From Rhizobiales bacterium Ga0077545 (GTDB lineage Bacteria; Pseudomonadota; Alphaproteobacteria; Rhizobiales; Methylopilaceae), in NCBI GenBank assembly GCA_001464335.1, contig LNEV01000010.1, forward strand, positions 1-64,000: DNA of 64,000 nucleotides. Direction: 5' to 3'. Within the stretch, counting starts at the first letter, position 1. Each line of letters opens with the position of its first letter. Positions 29,969-40,222 of this stretch are shown piece by piece. The translations under genes and the position numbers were made by a program. The notes under the pieces were generated by a model, which did no database searches, was not told where the DNA came from, and saw only the letters and a list, made by a program, of their open reading frames with translations.

Positions 29969-29969
<1 letters not shown>
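28674..29969 (-). CDS. sufD: Fe-S cluster assembly protein SufD
   Basis: 431 residues. Partner of SufB in the SufB-SufC2-SufD scaffold. The N-terminal helical part carries HRRVEEWKYTDLRAL; the core is a right-handed beta-helix with NGISLSGGNRHLDTTLFVDHASFNCESREQFKQVLDG. The C-terminal QCAHGATCAAIEEDYLFYLMARGI region contains the histidine used at the SufB/SufD interface. Its ATG overlaps the sufC stop as TGATG. Confidence 0.96.
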
Positions 29970-30727
<758 letters not shown>

Positions 30728-30754
30728 TCTTCCTTCTGGCGGGCGCCGGGCGCC

Positions 30755-31075
30755 TCAGTAATTTCGTGTCTCGATGAGTTCGTAGTGCTGCGAGCGCAGA
30801 TCGAAACGTTTCAGGATGGCGCGCGCCCTCTCGGGCACATACACCGTCTCGTAATCCTCACCGACGAAGGCCTTCACCGCGTCGATGTCGTCGAATGTCA
30901 TTACGGTAATGAATTCGACCTCATCTCCATCTCTTCGGCGAAAGAGCTCTATCGAGCGATAACCCGCGACCTTCTTCGCCTCTATGCTCGGGAACACAAA
31001 TGTCCTGAGCAAATCCTCATATGCATCCGCATTTTCCGGCACGGTCCATCCGTGCCATATGCGTTTGACGGCCAT
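30755..31075 (-). CDS. ABM-like small protein inside the suf operon
   Basis: 106 residues, probably a dimeric ferredoxin-like fold of the antibiotic biosynthesis monooxygenase (ABM) superfamily. It begins VKRIWHGWTVPENADAYEDLL and has VPGYR-like VAGYRSIELFRR, FITVMTFDDIDAVKAFVGEDYE and a C-terminal RFDLRSQHYEL. Cytosolic. Several ABM-fold proteins degrade haem, but the residues seen here do not let me claim that. It sits between the SnoaL-like gene and sufC, all on one strand with short gaps, so it should be expressed with the Fe-S operon. Confidence 0.82.
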   Translation of the reverse strand: MAVKRIWHGWTVPENADAYEDLLRTFVFPSIEAKKVAGYRSIELFRRRDGDEVEFITVMTFDDIDAVKAFVGEDYETVYVPERARAILKRFDLRSQHYELIETRNY

Positions 31076-31098
31076 CTCACGAGCCTTGGCTTTCCGCT

Positions 31099-31575
31099 CT
31101 AGCGCGTCGCTGTTACTGCACTTTCCGGCATGGCCGAAGAATGATGCGACGAGATCAGCCAGGTTCCGTCCTTGGCCGCTTCGTAGGTGAATGTGTAACG
31201 CGCCTTCACCTTACGCCCATCACCGAAGGTGAAGGTATACGTACCGGCATCCACGGCGCTGTTGCAGCCGATTCGGATCACACGCGTGTCGATCTTTCCG
31301 CGCGGCTTTAGGGCGAGAAAATGCTCGAAATAATCTTCACGTGCACGCGTTGTAAGCCGCGGTTTGTCGGACACCGTCGCCAGGAGCACCGCATCCTTGG
31401 CATAGTTCCGGCCAACCGCCTTCGGATCTTGAGCCAGGGATGCGTTCCAACGATCGAAAAGCGCCGCGATCTCGGCCTTTTTCACGGGCTTACAAACAAC
31501 AGAAGGTGCAGCTTCCACCGAAACCGGCAGTGCAAGCGAAACAGCGCAACCAATCAGACAGGCGAACCGCTTCAT
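31099..31575 (-). CDS. Exported SnoaL-like (SgcJ/EcaC family) protein
   Basis: 158 residues. A Sec signal peptide (MKRFACLIGCAVSLALPVSVEAA) precedes one NTF2/SnoaL-like domain: KKAEIAALFDRWNASLAQDPKAVGRNYAKDAVLLATVS, then FEHFLALKPRGKID and GTYTFTFGDGRKVKARYTFTY, ending WLISSHHSSAMPE. The ligand is unknown. Start 31575 is set by the signal peptide and a GGGGTAA site; the frame extends to 31635 only through sufB. It lies four bases after the sufB stop, an unusual place for a periplasmic protein. Confidence 0.85.
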   Translation of the reverse strand: MKRFACLIGCAVSLALPVSVEAAPSVVCKPVKKAEIAALFDRWNASLAQDPKAVGRNYAKDAVLLATVSDKPRLTTRAREDYFEHFLALKPRGKIDTRVIRIGCNSAVDAGTYTFTFGDGRKVKARYTFTYEAAKDGTWLISSHHSSAMPESAVTATR

Positions 31576-31579
31576 ATTA

Positions 31580-33055
<1,476 letters not shown>

Positions 33056-33140
33056 GAACCTCTCCTTCCACAGCGGTTTCAAGGACCGCGGGTTCGGGGT
33101 CTATGTTGCAATATTCCACAGACAGAACCCGTGGAACACG

Positions 33141-34313
33141 TTACGCAGCTAGAACCTTTCCAACTGGCGCACTGTTAGCACGAACACGGGTGAGCACTTC
33201 AAGAAAAGTCTCGACATGCTTTTCGGTCGTATTCCAGCCCATGCTCGCGCGCAGCATTCTCCTAGCTATGTCGTCACTCACCCCCATGGCTTCAAGCACG
33301 TGGGACGGTTTGGATTTGCCCGATGAGCAGGCCGAACCGGCCGAGACCGCAACGCCCGCCAGATCGAGGGCGATAAGCGCCGTCTGCGAGGCCGCTCCGG
33401 AAAACGCGAAACAGACCGTGTTTGGAAGGCGTTCGGCGCCTGATCCGAAGATGACGACCTCGGCATCGATGGCGCGAAGGCCGTCTTCCAGACGATCGCG
33501 CAGATTTTGCAGACGCGTGGTCTCTTCCTCGAAACGCGACTGCGCCGCCTTGGAAGCAGCCGCAAAGCCTGCCGCGCCCGAAATGTTCTCCGTTCCGCCG
33601 CGCAGCCCTTTTTCCTGCCCGCCGCCACGGATCAACGGGTCCGGCACATGAAGCGCCTCTTTGGCCCGCACGAACGCGCCGATGCCCGCCGGGGCGCCGA
33701 GCTTGTGACCGGACAGCACGACGACATCCGCCCCGAGGGCGGAAAGCTCGACAGGCACGCGCCCCGCAGCCGGAACGGCATCGCAGACGAGAATGCCGCC
33801 GTGCTGCTTGACGATTTCTGCCGCAGCCGGCACCGGCTGGAGAACGCCCGTCTCATTGTTCGCGAGCTGGAGCGCAACCAGCGGACGCGTGCCTGGGTGC
33901 GCCGCGAACGCCGATGCCATCTTGTCTAGATCGATCACGCCATTGGCGCCGACGAGCAGGATTTCGGCCGATTCGGCCGGGAAACGATGCCCGCGAAGAA
34001 CGGCGGGGTGCTCCGTGGCCGACATGAACAGCCGCCAAGGGCGCTCGTCCGCTCCGTCCTTCAGGCTTGGCGTCAGCAGGAGATTGAGGGATTCGGTCGC
34101 CCCGCTCGTGAACGTGACATTCCGCGCCAGACCGCCGACGAACTCGGCGATGGCCTCGCGTGATTCCTCCAGCCCCGCCTGGGCTTTGCGGCCCTCGGCG
34201 TGGACCGAGGACGGATTGCCGCCACGGATCAGCGCACGCGCCACGGCACGGGCGGCCTCCGGCCGCACCGGCGAGGTGGCGTTGTGATCGAGGTAGATGC
34301 GAGCTGTCGTCAT
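33141..34313 (-). CDS. Class V cysteine desulfurase (NifS/IscS-like), first gene of the suf operon
   Basis: 390 residues. PLP-dependent. Starts IYLDHNATSPVRPEA. Shows GNPSSVHAEGR, FTSGATESLNLLL, ATEHPAVL, LANNETGVLQPV, the PLP lysine in LSGHKLGAPAGIGAF near residue 205, RGGGQEKGLRGGTEN, and the catalytic cysteine loop SAGSACSSGKSKPSHVL near residue 330. This is the group I (IscS/NifS) loop, distinct from the SufS at 27425. The operon thus carries two desulfurases of different classes. The ATG at 34313 gives the usual family start; an Irr-type palindrome lies about 100 bases upstream. Confidence 0.94.
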   Translation of the reverse strand: MTTARIYLDHNATSPVRPEAARAVARALIRGGNPSSVHAEGRKAQAGLEESREAIAEFVGGLARNVTFTSGATESLNLLLTPSLKDGADERPWRLFMSATEHPAVLRGHRFPAESAEILLVGANGVIDLDKMASAFAAHPGTRPLVALQLANNETGVLQPVPAAAEIVKQHGGILVCDAVPAAGRVPVELSALGADVVVLSGHKLGAPAGIGAFVRAKEALHVPDPLIRGGGQEKGLRGGTENISGAAGFAAASKAAQSRFEEETTRLQNLRDRLEDGLRAIDAEVVIFGSGAERLPNTVCFAFSGAASQTALIALDLAGVAVSAGSACSSGKSKPSHVLEAMGVSDDIARRMLRASMGWNTTEKHVETFLEVLTRVRANSAPVGKVLAA

Positions 34314-34411
34314 GGTCAAAGCCTTTCGCGGCGCGCAAGATGAACTTGCACGCTGCCCCGCCCAACATGATATGAGTGCTGCGCGGCGCCTAAAAGCGGG
34401 CGACAAACCAC

Positions 34412-34424
34412 TAGAATAATTCTA
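34412..34424. promoter_or_regulatory. ICE/Irr-box-like palindrome upstream of the suf operon
   Basis: TAGAATAATTCTA is a perfect 13-base palindrome and fits the iron control element (TTTAGAA-N3-TTCTAAA) bound by Irr in Hyphomicrobiales, missing only the outer bases. It lies about 100 bases before the cysteine desulfurase start (minus) and 72 before the hydrolase start (plus). Iron/haem-responsive control of the Fe-S operon is the natural reading. Binding is inferred, not shown. Confidence 0.65.
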
Positions 34425-34495
34425 ACACCTTGGCCAGATCGCGGCTAGCGCTTCGCCTCGCTTGATCATGGGCTTCGGAAGAGAAAAAAGAGCTT

Positions 34496-35146
34496 ATGCC
34501 TGAAGTTATTTTCCCTGGACCGGCCGGACGTCTCGAAGGCCGTTTCCACCCTGCCAAGCAGAAAAACGCCCCCATCGGAATCGTTCTTCATCCGCATTCG
34601 CAGTTCGGCGGAACGATGAACAATCCCATCGTCTATCAGCTTTACTATATGTTCGCCGAACGCGGATTTTCGGTGCTGCGGTTCAACTTCCGGGGTGTTG
34701 GCCGCAGTCAGGGCATCTATCACGGCCAGGACGAGCTTTCCGATGCAGCCTCCGCGCTGGACTGGGTGCAGAGCATCAATCCCGACGCGCGGGCGTGCTG
34801 GGTTGCGGGCGTCTCCTTCGGTGCGTGGATCGGCATGCAGCTTCTGATGCGTCGCCCCGAGGTCGAAGGCTTCATTTCCGTCGCTCCGCCGGCCGGGAAG
34901 TTCGACTTCTCGTTCCTCGCCCCCTGCCCCTCGTCAGGCCTCATCATCCATGGCGATTCCGACCGTGTGGCGCAGCCGAAGGACGTGCAGGCGCTTGTCG
35001 ACAAGCTGAAGACACAGCGCGGCATCGTCATCGACCAGGACATCATTCCCGGCGCGAACCATTTCTTTGACGGCAAGAGCGATGAGCTCCTGACGCGCTG
35101 CGGCACCTATCTCGACAAAAGGCTGGCCCAGGTCACTGCCGCCTGA
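34496..35146 (+). CDS. Cytosolic alpha/beta hydrolase
   Basis: 216 residues. A small alpha/beta hydrolase without signal peptide. GIVLHPHSQFGGTMNNPIV forms the oxyanion region, FNFRGVGRSQGIYHGQDELSDA follows, the nucleophile elbow is AGVSFGAWIGMQ near residue 103, the acid is in IHGDSDRVAQP and the histidine in IPGANHFFDGK. The family is conserved in alphaproteobacteria beside suf genes, but its substrate is unknown. The promoter region is shared with the suf operon. Confidence 0.9.
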   Translation: MPEVIFPGPAGRLEGRFHPAKQKNAPIGIVLHPHSQFGGTMNNPIVYQLYYMFAERGFSVLRFNFRGVGRSQGIYHGQDELSDAASALDWVQSINPDARACWVAGVSFGAWIGMQLLMRRPEVEGFISVAPPAGKFDFSFLAPCPSSGLIIHGDSDRVAQPKDVQALVDKLKTQRGIVIDQDIIPGANHFFDGKSDELLTRCGTYLDKRLAQVTAA

Positions 35147-35166
35147 GCTGACGGGAGACGGCCGGC

Positions 35167-36108
35167 ATGCTGGCAACGCTGTCGGTCGTCCTGCCCATCT
35201 TCGGCATCGTGCTCGCCGGTTACATCTGCCGACGGGTGCGCATTTTCGGAGAAACGGCGACATCCGAGCTCAACCGTTTCGTCGTCTGGCTCGGCCTTCC
35301 GGCTCTGTTCTTTCACATCACGGCCAAGGCTGACTGGGCGGACCTCTACCAGCCCGCCTTCACGGCGGCCTTTACGCTCGCCTGTTTCATTGTCTTTTTC
35401 CTGACGTTGGCTCTGCGCATCCGCAAACGTGGCCTGGCCGAAGGAAGCGTGGACGCCCTCAACGCGGCCTATCCGAACAGCGGCTATATGGGCTTTCCGC
35501 TCGGCTTCCTCGTGTTCGGGCCGGAGAGCTATCCGTTCGTCGCCATTTCCGCGATCGTCACCGTCTGCCTTGTGTTCGGCTTTGCGATTGTCCTGCTCGA
35601 AATCGGCATTCAGGAGCAGCGGCGCTTCTGGCCAACCCTGCGGAAAGTCTCCCTGTCGCTCGTCAAAAATCCGCTTCTGGTCGCTCCGGCGCTGGGCGTC
35701 GCCTATGGCGCGACGGGCCTGCCTCTGCCGCAGAGCGCGGATTCGCTTCTGAGCCTGCTCGGCAGCGCCGCAAGCCCATGCGCGCTTGTTGCGCTGGGAA
35801 CGTTCATGGCCGACCGCAAGCCGAGCCCGGATGACGACGCGAAGGGGGTCGCCCTCCTCACGGCTCTGAAGCTTTTTCTGCTTCCGGCCGTTGCATGGGT
35901 GCTGGCGTATTATGTCTTCGGCCTGACGGGGATGGTGGCCTCGCTAACGGTTCTTCTGTGCGCTTTGCCGACCGGCACCGGCCCGTTCATGCTCGCCGAA
36001 TATTACAAGCGCGGGGCAACGGTGACGGCACAGACCATTCTCTATTCCACCGTTCTTTCCGTCATTACGATGTCAATACTGCTCATCCTGACGGGACAAG
36101 GCGGGTAG
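35167..36108 (+). CDS. AEC (auxin efflux carrier) family transporter
   Basis: 313 residues with about ten membrane helices. N-terminal VLPIFGIVLAGYICRRV, then LNRFVVWLGLPALFFHITAK, ALNAAYPNSGYMGFPLG (the conserved NxGxxGxP crossover), LVKNPLLVAPALGVAYG and LALGTF-type VALGTFMADRK. The last helices carry the PTGTGPFMLAEYY signature. Substrate unknown; characterised bacterial members move malate or other organic acids. It starts 21 bases after the hydrolase, so the two may be co-transcribed. Converges with opgD one base away. Confidence 0.93.
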   Translation: MLATLSVVLPIFGIVLAGYICRRVRIFGETATSELNRFVVWLGLPALFFHITAKADWADLYQPAFTAAFTLACFIVFFLTLALRIRKRGLAEGSVDALNAAYPNSGYMGFPLGFLVFGPESYPFVAISAIVTVCLVFGFAIVLLEIGIQEQRRFWPTLRKVSLSLVKNPLLVAPALGVAYGATGLPLPQSADSLLSLLGSAASPCALVALGTFMADRKPSPDDDAKGVALLTALKLFLLPAVAWVLAYYVFGLTGMVASLTVLLCALPTGTGPFMLAEYYKRGATVTAQTILYSTVLSVITMSILLILTGQGG

Positions 36109-36109
36109 A

Positions 36110-37666
36110 TCAGCCGGTGCGGCGGACCTGCGAAAACTGGTAGAGCCATGTTTCGGTCAGCGTGGCATCGCCCTTGCGCAGATAGAGCCGCATGTCGACG
36201 GGCTCCGCACCCGCGGGCTTGAAGTCGAAGATCGCGCGCCAACTCTCGTCTGCCTTGTTGGAATAGCACGCAACAAACGAAACCTCGCCGGACGAGCAGG
36301 TCACGTCGGCCGCAACGGTTTCATCGTTCTTCTCGAGCGCGGACAACGGCCCGCCTTCAAAATCAACGACGATCTTGTAGACGCCTTGCGGCCGTGGCTG
36401 TCCCGGCACACCGCCACGCCCGATGCGGGTTGCGATGACCTGGCCCAACTCCGGTGGATGCGGCTCGTCCTTTACCCAGTGAAGACGATAGTCGAGCGAA
36501 ATGCGGTCGGATTTGCGAACCGGCTTTTCCGCGAGCCAATACGCAACGATGTTGTCGTGGATCTCGTCGTCCGTCGGAATTTCGACAAGCTGGACCTGCC
36601 CCTTGCCCCAATCTCCCTTCGGCTCGACCCAGACGCTCGGACGTTTTTCATAGAAAACGCCGTCATCCTCGTAATTCTTGAAATTGCGGTCGCGTTGCAG
36701 GAGGCCAAAGCCTTTCGGATTCTCATCCGAAAAGCTCGACGTCATGACACGGTCGGGATTGTTGAGCGGCCGCCACAGGCGCTCTCCCGAGCCCGACCAG
36801 ATGGCCAGCCCATCCGTGTCGTGCACTTCCGGCCGCCAATCCATGTTGCGCTCGCGGTTGGTCTCGGAGAACCAGAACATCGAGGTCAAAGGGGCGATGC
36901 CGAAGCGTTCGATGTTCTCGCGCGCGAAATAGTGCGCGGACACATCCATCACGACTTTTCCGTCGCGGACGATGTCCATACGCAACGCACCGGTGACACG
37001 CTGGCTGTCGAGGCTGCAATAGATCGTGAGATCGCCGTTTTCGAGCGGCGCAAAATAGAAATTCGTGAAGCGCGGGAATTCCTCCGGCGTCGGCATGGCG
37101 ACGTCGATGGCAAGCGCACGCGCGGACTGTCCGAACTGGTCGAGCTCGCCCGAGGACCGGAAATATGCGCCGCCGAGAAAGGCCAGCCAATCGCGCTCGG
37201 AATCGGCACCCATGACGCGGAAACCGGCAAAACCTACATCGTCCGGCAATTGACGGGCGGGGCTGTCTTCGGGGCTTGTGAAATAATCGGCCTTGTATTG
37301 CAGTTCGCGCGCCTGCCCGTCCTTCACCAGGTTGATCTGCACGGGCAGCGGGAAGAACGTACCGACGTGAAACAGGCCGAGACGTGCCTTGTCTCCGACA
37401 TCGAGAAAACGGTCCTGGCGGTATTTGATCTTGTTGTGCGCGTCATAATCGATGCGCGCGATGATATCGGCCGCCTGCGGCACCATGACCGCGTAGGGTT
37501 GCTGCGCGCGGCGCTCGGCGTCCGCGATGAGTGCGTCAAAGGAGAACGGCGCCGGGTCCGCGAATGTCAGGTCTTCGCTCATGGCCGAAGATCCGCGAAG
37601 TCCTAGGCCCGCCGCGCCCAACACGGTCAGCAGCGCGACCACGTCACGCCGAGAAAGATCGACCAT
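36110..37666 (-). CDS. opgD: Glucan biosynthesis protein, Tat-exported (OpgD type)
   Basis: 518 residues of the MdoG/OpgG family, periplasmic proteins needed to make osmoregulated glucans. A twin-arginine signal (DLSRRDVVALLTVLGAAGLGL) marks the OpgD branch. Seen: FSFDALIADAERRAQQPYA, YDAHNKIKYRQ, FVFHVG-type LFHVGTFFPLPVQINLV, GADSERDWLAFLGGAYFRSSGELDQFGQSARALAID, MFWFSETNRERNMDWRPEVHDTDGLAIWSG and RPSVWVEPKGDWGKGQVQLVEIPT. The start at 37666 is set by the Tat motif; the open frame runs on to 37774 without coding features. Confidence 0.93.
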   Translation of the reverse strand: MVDLSRRDVVALLTVLGAAGLGLRGSSAMSEDLTFADPAPFSFDALIADAERRAQQPYAVMVPQAADIIARIDYDAHNKIKYRQDRFLDVGDKARLGLFHVGTFFPLPVQINLVKDGQARELQYKADYFTSPEDSPARQLPDDVGFAGFRVMGADSERDWLAFLGGAYFRSSGELDQFGQSARALAIDVAMPTPEEFPRFTNFYFAPLENGDLTIYCSLDSQRVTGALRMDIVRDGKVVMDVSAHYFARENIERFGIAPLTSMFWFSETNRERNMDWRPEVHDTDGLAIWSGSGERLWRPLNNPDRVMTSSFSDENPKGFGLLQRDRNFKNYEDDGVFYEKRPSVWVEPKGDWGKGQVQLVEIPTDDEIHDNIVAYWLAEKPVRKSDRISLDYRLHWVKDEPHPPELGQVIATRIGRGGVPGQPRPQGVYKIVVDFEGGPLSALEKNDETVAADVTCSSGEVSFVACYSNKADESWRAIFDFKPAGAEPVDMRLYLRKGDATLTETWLYQFSQVRRTG

Positions 37667-37770
37667 CAGTCCGCATCCCGTTTGAAGTATCCTTCCAAGG
37701 GAAACCCGTGGATGCGGGTATGGTTCACTGAACAACCGCGCAAAATTTGGGCGACGACCAGAAAGACAGA

Positions 37771-38874
37771 TCAAGGATGCGCGACAACGCCTCCCGAAAC
37801 TGGGGCAGAGACGCCGGTCGTTCCCGGGAAACTGAGCGGCAGCCCCTTCAGCGACCGAACCGCGAGATAGGCAAAAGCTTGTGCCTCGACGTGATCGCCC
37901 GACCAGCCGACGTCGTCCGCCGTTTCGACGTGCGCGGGCGCGACGTGGCGCCTCAACTGACGGATCATTTCCGGATTGCGCGCCCCACCACCCGCAACGA
38001 TCCAGCTTTGTGGCCTCTGCGGCAGAAGAGGCAGAATCCGGGCAATTGCGGCCGCCGTGAACGCCGTCAGCAGCGCCGCCGCGTTTTCGGTCGTGAGGGC
38101 GTCCAGCCCCGCCTGTTCCGACACCCAGCGCCGAAAGGCGTTGCGGTCGAGGGATTTGGGTGGGGCGGCGTCGAAATAGGAATGGGAAAGAAGACGCGCG
38201 AGAATCGCCTCATCCACCAATCCCGCGGCTGCCAGCCGCCCTTCCTCATCGAAAGGCCGGCCCGTGCGCGCGAGAACAAGATCGTCGAGCAGCGCGTTGG
38301 CGGGGCCGACATCGCAGGCGATCAAACTTTCATCCGCGCCGATATAGGTGATGTTGGCAACGCCCCCCAGATTGAGCACGGCCAGCGGCCCATGCCGCCC
38401 GAGACGGCGCGTCAAAGCCCGATGGTAGACGGGAACGAGCGGCGCACCCTGCCCGCCCTTGTTCATGTCCGCGGCGCGGAAATCATGGACGACCGGAACA
38501 CCGGCGGCTTTCGCGAGGACCGCCGCGTTGCCCAACTGGACGGTAAGCCCGAGTTCCGGCCGGTGGACCACGGTCTGACCATGGAAGCCGACCACGTCCG
38601 CCTTCACATCCTTGAGAAAGGTGACCAGCGCATCGCGGTTGAGACGTGTTACGGCCTCTTCTGCAGCGCGCAGCCGTCCCGGCCGTGCGGACCGATCCGT
38701 CAGAGATGCCGCATCTTCCATCGCACCGAAGATGAGTGCGCGCTCCTGCAGAAAATCATCATAGGAAACGCTTGCAACGGCACCGAACGACTGAATGTCC
38801 TCGCCATCGGTCTCAATCAGGGCGATGTCGATGCCGTCGAGCGAAGTCCCGCTCATCATCCCAACCGCGCGCAT
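37771..38874 (-). CDS. anmK: Anhydro-N-acetylmuramic acid kinase
   Basis: 367 residues. Phosphorylates and opens 1,6-anhydro-MurNAc during recycling of peptidoglycan fragments, in the cytosol. N-terminal ATP motif [20 protein letters not shown], then [70 protein letters not shown], and [13 protein letters not shown] with [21 protein letters not shown] at the C-terminus. The ATG at 38874 is used; a preceding in-frame TTG is unlikely. Divergent from tyrS with 82 bases between. Confidence 0.96.
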   Translation of the reverse strand: MRAVGMMSGTSLDGIDIALIETDGEDIQSFGAVASVSYDDFLQERALIFGAMEDAASLTDRSARPGRLRAAEEAVTRLNRDALVTFLKDVKADVVGFHGQTVVHRPELGLTVQLGNAAVLAKAAGVPVVHDFRAADMNKGGQGAPLVPVYHRALTRRLGRHGPLAVLNLGGVANITYIGADESLIACDVGPANALLDDLVLARTGRPFDEEGRLAAAGLVDEAILARLLSHSYFDAAPPKSLDRNAFRRWVSEQAGLDALTTENAAALLTAFTAAAIARILPLLPQRPQSWIVAGGGARNPEMIRQLRRHVAPAHVETADDVGWSGDHVEAQAFAYLAVRSLKGLPLSFPGTTGVSAPVSGGVVAHP

Positions 38875-38956
38875 CAAGGCCCCGCTTCGACGTGAAATCT
38901 TCGGCCGAACCTGTTACACGACCGCCCTCACCTTTTCGAAGCAGAAAACGCCCCAG

Positions 38957-40213
38957 ATGACCGAATACCGCTCGCCTTTCCTGAAGCTCCTGTCGGAGCG
39001 CGGCTTCATCAACCAGATTTCGGACCCGGACGGGCTCGACAAACTGGCGCTGGAAGGACCGATCTCCGCCTATATCGGCTTCGACGCGACGGGGCCGAGC
39101 CTGCATGTCGGGCACATGATGGGCATCATGATGCTGCGGCGCCTGCAGCAGGGCGGCCACAAGCCGATCGTTCTCATGGGTGGCGGGACGACCAAGGTCG
39201 GCGATCCGTCCGGCAAGGACGATGCGCGGCAGCTTCTCACCGACGAGACGATCGGCGCCAACATCGCCTCCATCAAGCGCGTGTTCGAAAACTTCCTGAC
39301 CTTCGGTGACGGCCCGACCGACGCGGTGATGGTGAACAACGCCGAATGGCTCGATGAACTGAAATACATTCCGCTGCTGCGGGATGTCGGACGCCATTTC
39401 TCGGTCAACCGCATGCTGACCTTCGATTCGGTGAAGCTCAGGCTCGATCGGGATCAGCCTTTGTCCTTCCTCGAATTCAACTACATGATCCTCCAGGCCT
39501 ACGACTTCGCCGAACTTTCGAAGACGCGGGGCGTGCGCCTTCAGATGGGCGGCTCCGACCAGTGGGGCAACATCGTCAACGGCATCGATCTTGGCCGACG
39601 CCTGTACGGTGCCGAGCTGTACGGACTGACCTGCCCCCTGCTCACGACCGCCTCCGGCGCGAAGATGGGCAAGACCGCGCAGGGCGCCGTCTGGCTCAAC
39701 GAAGATATGCTGTCCGCCTACGATTTCTGGCAGTACTGGCGGAATGTCGAGGACGACGATGTCGCCAAATTCCTGCGCCTGTTCACCGATATTCCGCTCG
39801 ATGAAATCGACCATATCACCTCGGATGCCGGCCCAGGAATCAACGAAGCGAAAAAACGTCTCGCGACGGAAGTGACGACGCTTGTGCGCGGCAGCGCGGC
39901 GGCCGAAACGGCGGCGGAGACCGCGCGCCGTACCTTCGAGGAAGGTGCGCTTGCCGAGAACCTGCCGACTGTCGAAATTCCGCAGACCGAACTCGACGGC
40001 GGCATCGGGGTGCTGACCGCGTTCGTGACAGCCGGTCTTGTCGCCTCGAACGGCGATGCCCGGCGTCAGGTGAAAGGCGGCGGCCTGAAGGTCAATGACG
40101 GCACGGTGGCGGACGAGCGCGCCATGCTGACAAAAGCGGATCTGACGCCTGAGGGAGTTATCAAACTGTCGCTCGGCAAGAAGAAGCACGTGCTTCTCAA
40201 GCCCGTCGCCTGA
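38957..40213 (+). CDS. tyrS: Tyrosyl-tRNA synthetase
   Basis: 418 residues, class [19 protein letters not shown] contains the HIGH-like HVGH near residue 47. [46 protein letters not shown] and the KMSKS-type loop [12 protein letters not shown] near residue 234 follow. A C-terminal S4 RNA-binding domain ([23 protein letters not shown]) ends the protein. It charges tRNA-Tyr. Longer in-frame starts to 38795 would run antisense through anmK. Confidence 0.97.
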   Translation: MTEYRSPFLKLLSERGFINQISDPDGLDKLALEGPISAYIGFDATGPSLHVGHMMGIMMLRRLQQGGHKPIVLMGGGTTKVGDPSGKDDARQLLTDETIGANIASIKRVFENFLTFGDGPTDAVMVNNAEWLDELKYIPLLRDVGRHFSVNRMLTFDSVKLRLDRDQPLSFLEFNYMILQAYDFAELSKTRGVRLQMGGSDQWGNIVNGIDLGRRLYGAELYGLTCPLLTTASGAKMGKTAQGAVWLNEDMLSAYDFWQYWRNVEDDDVAKFLRLFTDIPLDEIDHITSDAGPGINEAKKRLATEVTTLVRGSAAAETAAETARRTFEEGALAENLPTVEIPQTELDGGIGVLTAFVTAGLVASNGDARRQVKGGGLKVNDGTVADERAMLTKADLTPEGVIKLSLGKKKHVLLKPVA

Positions 40214-40222
40214 GCGGCACGA

